NCBI RefSeq assembly: GCF_009467825.1
Contig: NZ_WIOK01000004.1
Span: forward strand, 1 to 64,000
Direction of reading: 5' to 3'
Length of the DNA: 64,000 nt
DNA from: Cyclobacterium xiamenense
GTDB lineage: Bacteria > Bacteroidota > Bacteroidia > Cytophagales > Cyclobacteriaceae
Below are positions 1 to 7,057 of this stretch, piece by piece. A program made the position numbers and the translations under genes. The notes under the pieces are model-generated. The model saw nothing but the letters and a program-made list of their open reading frames with translations. It was not told where the DNA came from and did no database searches. The stretch's first letter is position 1. Every line of letters starts with the position of its first letter.

Positions 1-28
1 TTAAGACAACATAATTTACCTAAAGTAG

Positions 29-62
29 GCCGGTTTTCATAAGGAAAATCGGCTTATTTTGT
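29..62 (+). terminator. Rho-independent terminator of an upstream gene
   Basis: The arms GCCGGTTTTC (29-38) and GAAAATCGGC (44-53) pair over 10 bp with one G-T wobble around a 5-nt loop, followed by the T-rich run TTATTTTGT. It would end a plus-strand transcript entering from outside the window. Confidence 0.75.
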
Positions 63-354
63 CTCAAGAGGCCATTTTTTTCTTAACTTAATAGCATTGA
101 GTCCGGATTGGAGCCAGCACGGAGCCCGGCTGCATGTTAACTTACCGCCCGTTCGGGTAACAGTTATGCCGGTTGCTGTTGTTTTTGAGTGGTTGGTTTT
201 CCTGCTAAAAAAAAGGGTAGTTGTCTCCCAAAGAAAGCCGGGAAAAAGACCTACGTTTATGTGGCGAACTGGCTGCCCGAAGGACGATTAAGGGGTAATT
301 GTATAAGGGCTTGGTTAGGACTAAGAAAGGTGCGCAGAGAAATTATACGTATTA

Positions 355-395
355 CCTTATCTTAAGAAAAGCTATCGGTACTTTCTTAGATAAGG
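355..395. repeat. Inverted repeat with TTATCTAAGAAA arms
   Basis: The left arm CCTTATCTTAAGAAA (355-369) pairs with TTTCTTAGATAAGG (382-395), with one bulged T. The arm sequence TTATCTAAGAAA recurs at 744-755, so copies flank the small cysteine-protein gene at 482-709 on both sides. Function is unknown; a regulatory site or a mobile-element trace are both possible. Confidence 0.5.
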
Positions 396-435
396 AGAAA
401 AATTTATAGTTGGATTAATTCTAAATACCAGCACA

Positions 436-473
436 AAAGAAACGCTACAGTCTATTTTATAACCATAGCGTTT
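436..473 (-). terminator. Terminator of the small cysteine-protein gene
   Basis: The arms AAACGCTA (440-447) and TAGCGTTT (466-473) pair perfectly over 8 bp. Read on the minus strand, the stem is followed by CTTTTG, a T-rich tail. It lies just past the stop codon of the gene at 482-709, which supports that gene being transcribed as its own unit. Confidence 0.6.
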
Positions 474-481
474 ACCTTTTC

Positions 482-709
482 TTAGGCGGTTGCAAATTGA
501 TTACAGCCAAAACCGGCTCCGGTAATAAATTCTATTGACTTGGCATTCTGGTCAATAGGTCGGCCGTCGTTTAACACCGGGATGATGTAATCCGGGTCCA
601 TTTTTGACTCCAGGTGACTTAACTTATTGCACTCACCGTAATTCTCCTTGTTGGCAACTACGGGTGCCGTTGGCTCCCAATGGTTGCAATTCGAACAAAC
701 TTTTTCCAT
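482..709 (-). CDS. Small cysteine-containing protein, function unknown
   Basis: This 75-residue protein opens with MEKVCSNCNHW, giving a CxxC pair at residues 5 and 8. Two more cysteines follow, one in YGECNKL near residue 27 and one in GFGCNQF near residue 70. Four cysteines in so short a chain suggest a bound metal, probably zinc, but no family was recognised. There is no signal peptide, so it is probably cytosolic. It stands alone, with a terminator directly downstream (436-473) and an inverted repeat in its upstream region (744-764). The dedicated terminator and the cysteine pattern are the main reasons to treat it as real rather than as a chance frame. Confidence 0.6.
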   Translation of the reverse strand: MEKVCSNCNHWEPTAPVVANKENYGECNKLSHLESKMDPDYIIPVLNDGRPIDQNAKSIEFITGAGFGCNQFATA

Positions 710-1035
710 AGCTTTTTATCCTTAGTTACCCTCAATATACCAGTTATCTAAGAAAATGTTTCTTATCGGCTATATAAATAGCTAGTTTGTAATTAAACTA
801 AATTAAAAAGACTGGTTGCTTTGTTGTTTTAATGGAAATAGGCAGGATTTTGGAAAGATCTTGCGCCCGGGATTTAATGCCTACCGGGCCAATAAATCGG
901 AGTCCCCGAAGTACGCGGTCTCGGTTGGCTACAGGGCTTCCGAAGGGACACCAATAACGCTGTTCTGCGGTCGGGATCGTCTCTGGGTATCCGGTTGCTG
1001 CCGCCCGCAAGCTGCGGGCAGCAACCCGAAGAGGC
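710..1035. other. Intergenic region with inverted repeats
   Basis: No gene is supported here. On the small-gene side it has a second copy of the TTATCTAAGAAA motif (744-755) that overlaps the inverted repeat AAGAAA-atg-TTTCTT (750-764). Close to the PepSY gene it has a strong GC-rich hairpin (993-1026). Frames on both strands have a biased, non-protein-like composition. Confidence 0.5.
993..1026. repeat. GC-rich hairpin downstream of the PepSY gene
   Basis: The arm GGTTGCTGCCGCCCGCA (993-1009) pairs with TGCGGGCAGCAACC (1013-1026) around the loop AGC, with a 3-nt bulge. There is no T-run, so it is more likely a REP-like palindrome or transcript-end stabiliser than a classical terminator. It lies 10 bp beyond the stop codon of the minus-strand gene at 1036-2325. 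Confidence 0.5.
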
Positions 1036-2325
1036 CTATCGGGCCTGTCTCATTTTTGTTACAAATACGTACCAGGCCAGCCAGCCTACACTTGCGAGGA
1101 TGGTCGCGACGAGCAGTATGGGTTCCCAAGACAGGCCATACCGAAAATGCATAAAGAAGAAAAGGTAGGCGAAAATCGGCGCCGCAAGCAGCCAGTTGAT
1201 GTACTTCCAAGCCCCCATCACCGCATTTTTTTTCGTTCCTGATTTTTTAAGCTGCCTTCGCAGGGCAATCCAAATTCCGGTAAGCACCAGTCCGGAAATT
1301 CCCAGGCCGCTGATAAACCAAATGATTTTGGATGTCAAGCCGCCCCAATTGCCAAAATGAAGGGGGTCGGCTATATCGTTCAGGTACATGATCGTTGGAA
1401 TATCTTCCGCTTTTTGCACGCCTACGGCTTCGTAATCGAGGGGATCCACATATACCCGATTGGCTCGGTTTCTAACCAGTGGTACCTGGCTTTTTCCCCG
1501 TAAATAGATGGTGCTGGATGGCTGTCTGGGGGGAACAATGCCCCTGATTTCCAGTCCGGGTATGGTATGGAGGGCAACCTTAGCGGCCATGTCGTAATCC
1601 CACCGGTACGGAAAGGGCGTCTGGTCTGCGGAATCAAGGGCTACTTCTCTGTCCAGTTTTGGTGCGGCAGGGTTGGATATATCGGAAACCTTGCCCAGGT
1701 TGGTTCGCTCGGTAAAATACCATATCCCTGTCAGCGAAAATACCATTACAAAAGGAATGGACCATAGCCCTACCAGGCGGTGCAAGCTGCGGAACAGTAC
1801 CAGCTTTCCGCTACTCCGTTTCAGCTCCAGGAACTTACGCCACCATTTTTTGTAGAAGAGTAGCGCAGTACCCAGGGATATTGCCAGCAGAAAGGCAAAG
1901 ACCAACACCATGAAGTAGCCGATCTGGTAAAAGGGCATAAACAGGTAATAATGAAAATCACGAAAAAATCGTTGAAACGTCACTTTTGTCGCTCCGGTTA
2001 CCTTTCCGGTAAAGGGATCGGCGAAAACATAGGTACGGTATCCGTCTTTTTCCAGATACAGGATATCGTTTAGATAGGGCTCTTTCGGCATGAGCCAGTA
2101 ACTGAGTGTATGGTTGGGGTAGGCCTGTTGTACTTCCTGCACAATGGTATTGTAGGGCACCCGGTCCCCGCTGCCAGTGGCGCGTAGGCCCGGGTGAAAA
2201 AGCCAATCCATTTCGTTGCTCAGGGTAGCCAGTGTGCCCGAAAAGCAAACGATAAAAAAGAGAAGACTTAGTTTGATGCCAATCCAGCTATGCAGCTGAA
2301 ACAATGTGCGTTTGTTCACCCTCAC
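1036..2325 (-). CDS. PepSY-associated membrane protein (PiuB family)
   Basis: This 429-residue integral membrane protein belongs to the PepSY_TM or iron-regulated membrane protein family. The N-terminus has the conserved FQLHSWIGIKLSL start followed by a first membrane segment at about residues 16-36. Further segments lie at about 140-165, 190-210, 335-357, 375-395 and 400-420. Soluble PepSY-like stretches between them contain the FADPFTGKV motif near residue 100. Family members accompany siderophore receptors and are thought to reduce or move ferric-siderophore iron at the inner membrane. The gene follows the TonB receptor by only 12 bp on the same strand, so the two form an operon and this one is translated second. 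It is probably controlled by the operator at 4869-4885. Confidence 0.88.
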   Translation of the reverse strand: MRVNKRTLFQLHSWIGIKLSLLFFIVCFSGTLATLSNEMDWLFHPGLRATGSGDRVPYNTIVQEVQQAYPNHTLSYWLMPKEPYLNDILYLEKDGYRTYVFADPFTGKVTGATKVTFQRFFRDFHYYLFMPFYQIGYFMVLVFAFLLAISLGTALLFYKKWWRKFLELKRSSGKLVLFRSLHRLVGLWSIPFVMVFSLTGIWYFTERTNLGKVSDISNPAAPKLDREVALDSADQTPFPYRWDYDMAAKVALHTIPGLEIRGIVPPRQPSSTIYLRGKSQVPLVRNRANRVYVDPLDYEAVGVQKAEDIPTIMYLNDIADPLHFGNWGGLTSKIIWFISGLGISGLVLTGIWIALRRQLKKSGTKKNAVMGAWKYINWLLAAPIFAYLFFFMHFRYGLSWEPILLVATILASVGWLAWYVFVTKMRQAR

Positions 2326-2337
2326 GTGCGTAATAAG

Positions 2338-4803
2338 TTAAAAGGAGTAGGAAACGGTGGTTAGGATGTTTCGTGGACTTCCGGGAAACGCCCGAATCAC
2401 GTCGTAGCCTCCTACCCAGTGAGTTTCGTCAAATACGTTATTGATGTTGATTTGAAACTGCACCTTGTCCAGTTTGTAAAACAAAGCCGTATCAACTATG
2501 CCATAGGACGGAAACACGTCGGGTTCCTCAGCGGAGACGATGGAGCCAAACCGCTCGGAAACGTGGTTGTAACCCAGGCCTATCCCCAGGTCTTTAAATA
2601 CTCCCCCTTCGAAGATGTATTTGGTCCAGACATTTGCAGTATGTCGGGGGGCATTCGGTTTTTGCCGGCCGATCACTGATTCCTCGTCGGCAGCCGTGAT
2701 TTTTGCGTCGTTAAAGGCATAGCCCGCGACAATGGACCAATTTGGAAGGATATTTCCGCTCAGGTTCAATTCAAAACCCCGGGCTTCCTCTTCCCCCAGT
2801 TGTACCAGCCTTTCGGGGTTTGTCGGATCATTGGCATTATACAGGCCCCCTCGCTCTACGATTTGATAGAAGGCGAGGGTTGCACTTAGCTGATCGTTAA
2901 ACAAGTTGGATTTCGATCCGAATTCCAGCATTTCGCTGGTTAGGGGATCGAATGGGCCGCCAGCCTCGGGGTTGATAAAAGCGGCCGCAGTTTGGGGTTG
3001 GTATCCCTGAACCCAGGTACCGTACAGGTTGGTGGTGGGATGAATGCTGTACACCAGCCCTACCCGGGGCAACAGGGCCTGCTGGTCCACCGTTTCTTCG
3101 GCTGGGCTGTTGTAATTCAGGTAATCATTAAAATATTCCTGGCGAAGCCCAAGCAGCACTTTCAAGGGTCCGAATTCAGATTGGTTTTGCAGGTAGATAC
3201 CGTGGGACTCCTGCATAAATTGGTTGAAGGTGCGCTGTATGTAGCGGTAGCCGCTCATGTCCCGCATGCCGTTAGCAATGGGAGAGGTAAGGTCAAAATG
3301 TCCCACATTGGTGGCCGGGTTTCCATTGGCATCCATGACATAATTGGCTGCATTCGCCGGATTGAATACATTGGATGTGCCTCCGTTCTGTAGGAGATAG
3401 GACCGGGCCTCCAGTTGTGATCCTCCGGGCAATTGCTCTTGTCGAAAATAGTCGTATCCTGCCAGCAGGGTATGGCGGGTCGCTCCCAGTTGGTAGTCTA
3501 CGTTCAGGTAATTGTTAAACGAATTGTTGTTCCAGGAACGTTTGCGGATAAAAACCCGCATGGCTACCTTGGTATCGTCGATGGATCCGTCCCCCAGCGA
3601 AGCAAAGCGGTTGGAAGTCCGGTGTTCCAACAGGTCCTCGTTGTAGCTGGAGAGTTGGTAGCTGCTGTTAAAACTGACCTGATCTGAAAACTGGTGCCGC
3701 AAGGAAACGGTGGCATTGATGGTGGTTTCATCCAGGAAGTCGTTGATGGCGCTCAGGGAGGTGGTAATGGGCGTGGTAAACAGGTTCCGGTTGCCAAAGG
3801 CTGCTTGTCCCCGGTCCAGGCGGCCCTTCGAGTCCTGGTAAACGATGTCGAAGTTAAGGCTGGTATTGTCCGTTGGTAAAAAAGCAAAAGAGGGGGCCAC
3901 GACGAGGTTTCGGCTAAACTGCAGGTCCCGGAAGCCGTCCGAGTTTTCGAAGCCGATGTTGAGGCGATACAATAGTTTTTTATCTTCGGTCATGGTGCCG
4001 GTAAAATCAGCGAGGGTGCGCAAGGTATTGAAGCTACCCACCGTGGTAGAGATGGATTTACGGGATTCTGCCAGGGGTTTTTTGGTCACCCGGTTGATGG
4101 CACCGCCCGGGGATGCATTTCCAAACAGGGCAGAAGCCGGCCCCTTAATCACCTCTACCCGCTCTATATGGGGAATCAATTGCGGTTTCCAAAAGCTGGT
4201 AAAGGTGCGCATGCCATTCAGCAATGTGCCAAAATTGCGCTGGCCCTGTACACGAAAACCTCGAATGGTGATGTCGTTGTAAAAACTAAATTGATTCACA
4301 CCAGCTACATTTTTCACCACATCGTTGACCGTAAAGGCTACCTGATCCAGCATAAGTTCTTTTGTGACAAAATTGATCGTTGCCGGAACATCCTTTATCA
4401 AGGAGGCAGTTTTTGTTGCCGAATAGGTTTCCTTGTTGTCGTAGCCAACTTCTCGTCGGCCGGTGATTTCTACCGTCTGCAAGGCATAAAGCCCCTGTGT
4501 GAGCGATACATTGACCTGAGTCACTTCTCCGGCGTTTATCGTTACCACCCGAGACTGGCTTTCGTATCCAATAGAGGACGCCATCAGGGTATAGCTACCC
4601 GGTGCCAGGTTTGGTAGGGAAAACGAACCGTCCGCACCGGTTACGGTTCCGGTAGCGGAACTTTTCAACGCGATGGAGGCGAAGGGGAGGGGTTCCCCAG
4701 TAGCATTGGTAACCTTACCGGTAAGGGTTCCGGTCTGTGCCTTCAGGGGCTGTGCTGCTAAAAGAACCTGAAGAAAAAAGACGAAGAGTAGGTATCGGGA
4801 CAT
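2338..4803 (-). CDS. TonB-dependent siderophore receptor
   Basis: This 821-residue outer-membrane receptor carries a signal peptide (residues 1-22, ending LKAQ). A carboxypeptidase-regulatory-like domain typical of Bacteroidota follows (about 24-110), then a TonB plug (about 130-240, with IERVEVIKGPASALFGNASP and GGAINRVTKKP) and a beta-barrel ending in the aromatic C-terminus TVSYSF. The plug motif and length match the ferrichrome/ferric-siderophore subgroup rather than SusC. It imports an iron chelate using energy from the inner-membrane TonB complex, which is not in this window. The PepSY gene follows 12 bp downstream. A perfect palindrome 66 bp upstream of the start suggests iron-dependent repression. 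The exact siderophore cannot be told. Confidence 0.93.
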   Translation of the reverse strand: MSRYLLFVFFLQVLLAAQPLKAQTGTLTGKVTNATGEPLPFASIALKSSATGTVTGADGSFSLPNLAPGSYTLMASSIGYESQSRVVTINAGEVTQVNVSLTQGLYALQTVEITGRREVGYDNKETYSATKTASLIKDVPATINFVTKELMLDQVAFTVNDVVKNVAGVNQFSFYNDITIRGFRVQGQRNFGTLLNGMRTFTSFWKPQLIPHIERVEVIKGPASALFGNASPGGAINRVTKKPLAESRKSISTTVGSFNTLRTLADFTGTMTEDKKLLYRLNIGFENSDGFRDLQFSRNLVVAPSFAFLPTDNTSLNFDIVYQDSKGRLDRGQAAFGNRNLFTTPITTSLSAINDFLDETTINATVSLRHQFSDQVSFNSSYQLSSYNEDLLEHRTSNRFASLGDGSIDDTKVAMRVFIRKRSWNNNSFNNYLNVDYQLGATRHTLLAGYDYFRQEQLPGGSQLEARSYLLQNGGTSNVFNPANAANYVMDANGNPATNVGHFDLTSPIANGMRDMSGYRYIQRTFNQFMQESHGIYLQNQSEFGPLKVLLGLRQEYFNDYLNYNSPAEETVDQQALLPRVGLVYSIHPTTNLYGTWVQGYQPQTAAAFINPEAGGPFDPLTSEMLEFGSKSNLFNDQLSATLAFYQIVERGGLYNANDPTNPERLVQLGEEEARGFELNLSGNILPNWSIVAGYAFNDAKITAADEESVIGRQKPNAPRHTANVWTKYIFEGGVFKDLGIGLGYNHVSERFGSIVSAEEPDVFPSYGIVDTALFYKLDKVQFQININNVFDETHWVGGYDVIRAFPGSPRNILTTVSYSF

Positions 4804-4810
4804 CTTATAT

Positions 4811-4885
4811 TTATTTAGATTGATTTAAAATAATAGCAAATATGCAACATACCTTCAGAAGCTAAAAATTATTTAGACTAAATAA
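4811..4885 (-). promoter_or_regulatory. Putative metal-repressor operator of the siderophore receptor
   Basis: TTATTTAGACTAAATAA (4869-4885) is a perfect palindrome with 8-bp arms around a single A. A second, weaker copy starts with the same half-site TTATTTAG at 4811-4818 and ends in TTTAAAATAA (4824-4833). Both lie between the receptor start codon at 4803 and the AT-rich upstream region. On the minus strand a -7-like TATGTTGC lies just downstream of the perfect copy. The TTAG-n-CTAA core resembles boxes of metal-dependent repressors of the DtxR/MntR type, but Fur cannot be excluded. Confidence 0.5.
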
Positions 4886-5258
4886 ATATTGATTTTTTCT
4901 ATGGATTTCACATTCCCTATTCGCTAATCCAATTGGCCGTCTGAATAGCCCACAGAGTGAAAGAGGCGGCTAAGTTTCGGAAACCCGAGCCTGGGATAGG
5001 CCATTCCCTGAGCAGGCTATTGCCTGCTTTCCCTTATGGGAATTGCGAAAGGACACCAGTGGATTGTCCGCTGGAGTTCGGCGGACCTGCCGACTCCGGG
5101 GTTCCTGATTCGACTCAGACCAGCCGCGAAACTACGGGTGTATTCTTTAGAAAAATAGCTGCAAGCCAGTTAGCCAGTGGCAGGGAATACAGGCAGCGAT
5201 CGGGGAAAAGATCAGCGGCGCTTACGTGCGCATCCCAAAAAGGGGAAGGAATCGTGAC
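4886..5258. other. Intergenic region, no supported gene
   Basis: This gap separates the iron-uptake operon from the GH140-like gene. It contains short inverted repeats (GAGCAGGC/GCCTGCTT near 5011-5030 and GTCCGC/GGCGGAC near 5067-5087) but no T-runs. A 101-codon plus-strand frame at 4957-5262 has no signal peptide, no motif and no matching neighbour on that strand, so it is not called. Confidence 0.5.
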
Positions 5259-6635
5259 TTAGTCCATAAACGCCGAAAAATCGTACCCGGCCGCTTTATC
5301 CACCAGCAGCAGTAGGAAATCGCTGCCCCAGCCACTGGCCCAGGGGGTAAAGCGGTGTGCTGAGCTGGTCTTCAGGTCGCCAATCGCCTTGACCCGGCCG
5401 TTTCGGGGATTGAACCAGTACGCGCTGACGGTTTCCGCATCCAGTTTTGGTAAATCCAGGTGCAGGGGCATACCGGTAGGGGTATAGGCAAGTAACAGGT
5501 CGCCCCTTTCCGTTCGGGCAAGTAAGCGGTGAGAGGTGTCCTCGGGATTGTCTCCCAGCAGTAAGCGTTGATCCAGTTGCAGTTCCTGCCAGGGCAGCGC
5601 TGAAAGGATGTTTTTCAGGTAGCCCATTTGCTTCGAACCGGGTAGGTCTAGCGCCTCCTGCCATCCCGTGCGCGCATTGATTACGGGTTCGTGCTTGCTG
5701 CTGTACATTTGCCAGATATCGTTGCAGCCGTAGGTGTAGCCGGCGGCTCCCGATAGCATGGTCCAGTATCCGGCCACCCGCACATCGGCATCGTCTAGCC
5801 AGCCATACGCTTTGTCTTCCCAAAACCGATCGCGAATGTTTTCGTAGCGGGGCTCCCCGTTGATTACCGGCCGGGTGGGCCTTAGGTTTCGCGCGTCCAG
5901 TACGTATTGGTAGTCCTTTGCCAGGCGGCTGTGCCCGCTTTGAAACATGTCCAGCTGCAGCCAGGTATCCTCGCTAAAAAAGTCCGTCGCTTTCTTTCCA
6001 CCGACCGGATGGAAGGTCAGCAGGTGGCGTTGGTCATGGGCCCGAATGCCTTGGGCCATGGCGCGAATGATTTCGTAATGAGTTTCGTTCTCCATCGCCC
6101 GGTCTCCTCCCAGTATCCACACCAGGTTGCTGTGGTTGTGGTAGCGTTTGGCCAGTAACTCGCCATAGGTGGCGGCATTCTCCGGGGTAAAGATCTCCGG
6201 GCCAGCCCCCCACCGTCGGTTAAACTTATCTCCCCAGGTGGGCAAAAGTCCCACATATAGCCCCAGCTCCGAAGCCTTTTCCATCAGGTAATCTACGTGT
6301 TCAAAATAGGCTTCGTTTAGCTTTTCGGGGTTGTTGTCGATCAATGGGGTAGCTCCCTGCGCATTGGGACTGTTCAATCCATCCAGTTCGGCCAGGATCA
6401 CGGTTTGGATAAGGGTAAAACCCTTATCGGCCCGGTCCTGTAGGTACCGGTCTATTTCTGCTTTGTTCAGGCGGTGGAGCAGTTCCCAGGCGGTATCTCC
6501 CAACCAGAAAAAGGGTTGCCCGTCCGCTGTTTCCAGATACCGTTGATTATCGGAGATTTTCAGCAGGGGGAGCTGCTGTCCGGTGGTGAAAAGGGTCAAA
6601 AAAAGCAGGGGTGCCAGCATTGCAAAGGGTTTCAT
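5259..6635 (-). CDS. Secreted GH140-like glycoside hydrolase (DUF4038 + C-terminal beta domain)
   Basis: The ATG at 6635 gives a 458-residue protein that starts MKPFAMLAPLLFLTLFTTGQ, a clear signal peptide; the longer frame from 6677 adds 14 polar residues that would hide it. The body matches the DUF4038/apiosidase-like (beta/alpha)8 family: FFWLGDTAWELLHRL, YVGLLPTWGDK, NLVWILGGDR, HLLTFHPVGG and VINGEPRYE follow in order. The C-terminal 90 residues resemble the putative collagen-binding beta domain usually paired with it (LLARTERGDLLLAYTP, YWFNPRNGR). Characterised relatives in GH140 remove apiose-linked branches from rhamnogalacturonan II, but the family is broad and the substrate here is not established. 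Some distance upstream on the same strand is an FAD oxidoreductase. Confidence 0.85.
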   Translation of the reverse strand: MKPFAMLAPLLFLTLFTTGQQLPLLKISDNQRYLETADGQPFFWLGDTAWELLHRLNKAEIDRYLQDRADKGFTLIQTVILAELDGLNSPNAQGATPLIDNNPEKLNEAYFEHVDYLMEKASELGLYVGLLPTWGDKFNRRWGAGPEIFTPENAATYGELLAKRYHNHSNLVWILGGDRAMENETHYEIIRAMAQGIRAHDQRHLLTFHPVGGKKATDFFSEDTWLQLDMFQSGHSRLAKDYQYVLDARNLRPTRPVINGEPRYENIRDRFWEDKAYGWLDDADVRVAGYWTMLSGAAGYTYGCNDIWQMYSSKHEPVINARTGWQEALDLPGSKQMGYLKNILSALPWQELQLDQRLLLGDNPEDTSHRLLARTERGDLLLAYTPTGMPLHLDLPKLDAETVSAYWFNPRNGRVKAIGDLKTSSAHRFTPWASGWGSDFLLLLVDKAAGYDFSAFMD

Positions 6636-6792
6636 GTTGATTTTCGGTTTAGGTTTGACAAGAGGTGCACATTCCACTGACGGACAAACAGGCTGCTTTT
6701 CCTGGGATGAACCTCCTAAGTAAATATCCTTTAAATTAGAAGAAGTTGCAACAATAGCAGGAAAAACCTGCTGTGGGTTTAGTGATCAGGGC

Positions 6793-6948
6793 CTACTTTT
6801 GGGGCGAAACTAAGATAGAAATTGGATCGCTCTCTACGTCTACATCGTTGCTTATTGGTACTTCACGTATTCATGCCCGGTAGTCGGCGTCCTCTGTGCC
6901 TTCTGGATTGCATAAAAGCTGTAGCAGTGCCTCGCCGATCACATCCAT
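6793..6948 (-). pseudogene. Possible remnant reading frame with one in-frame TGA
   Basis: An ATG at 6948 on the minus strand opens MDVIGEALLQLLCNPEGTED and reaches TGA at 6871-6873 after 25 codons. The same frame then continues with a protein-like stretch of 25 more codons (IREVPISNDVDVESDPISIL and so on) to a TAG near 6793. The acidic composition and codon choice look like coding sequence. No family was recognised. It may be a decayed fragment of a mobile or phage gene, or chance. Confidence 0.25.
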
Positions 6949-6996
6949 TTATGCATTCCGATAACGACGAGTAAAGGAATTGAATAAACCCTCAGG

Positions 6997-7022
6997 AAAA
7001 AGGCGCATTGGCGGGATTCGAA
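6997..7022 (-). other. tRNA 3'-end-like fragment (possible attachment-site scar)
   Basis: On the minus strand, TTCGAAT (7022-7016) is a canonical T-loop. It is followed by CCCGC (3' half of a T-stem), CAATGCG (length of an acceptor 3' strand), CC, and a run of five T. The 5' half of the T-stem and the rest of the tRNA are absent. A piece ending exactly like a tRNA gene is what integrases leave at attachment sites, but the match is short and may be fortuitous. Confidence 0.3.
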
Positions 7023-7057
7023 TTAATGGGCTTTTTTCCGGATTGTCCTGGCGCTGT

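Larger units (their letters stand above)
1..481. other. Intergenic stretch without a convincing gene
   Basis: This stretch holds a plus-strand terminator at 29-62 for a gene outside the window, an imperfect inverted repeat at 355-395, and the terminator of the small minus-strand gene at 436-473. A 64-codon open frame at 97-291 has a composition unlike a protein and no recognisable motif, so it is not called. Confidence 0.6.
6636..7057. other. Gap with possible gene remnant and tRNA-like 3' end fragment
   Basis: No intact gene lies here. Two suggestive relics are annotated separately: a minus-strand reading frame interrupted by one TGA (6793-6948) and a tRNA 3'-end-like piece (6997-7022). Together they hint at the scar of a lost integrated element between two carbohydrate-related genes. 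Confidence 0.35.

Noticed and set aside
97-291. A 64-codon plus-strand open frame after the first terminator
   Set aside because: Composition is not protein-like, there is no motif, and it follows a terminator with no visible promoter.
816-1210. Overlapping open frames on both strands next to the PepSY gene
   Set aside because: They overlap the GC-rich hairpin and the real gene end, overlap each other, and carry no family signature.
4957-5262. A 101-codon plus-strand frame before the GH140-like gene
   Set aside because: No motif or signal peptide, lies on the opposite strand to all neighbours, and the DNA contains several short inverted repeats typical of noncoding sequence.
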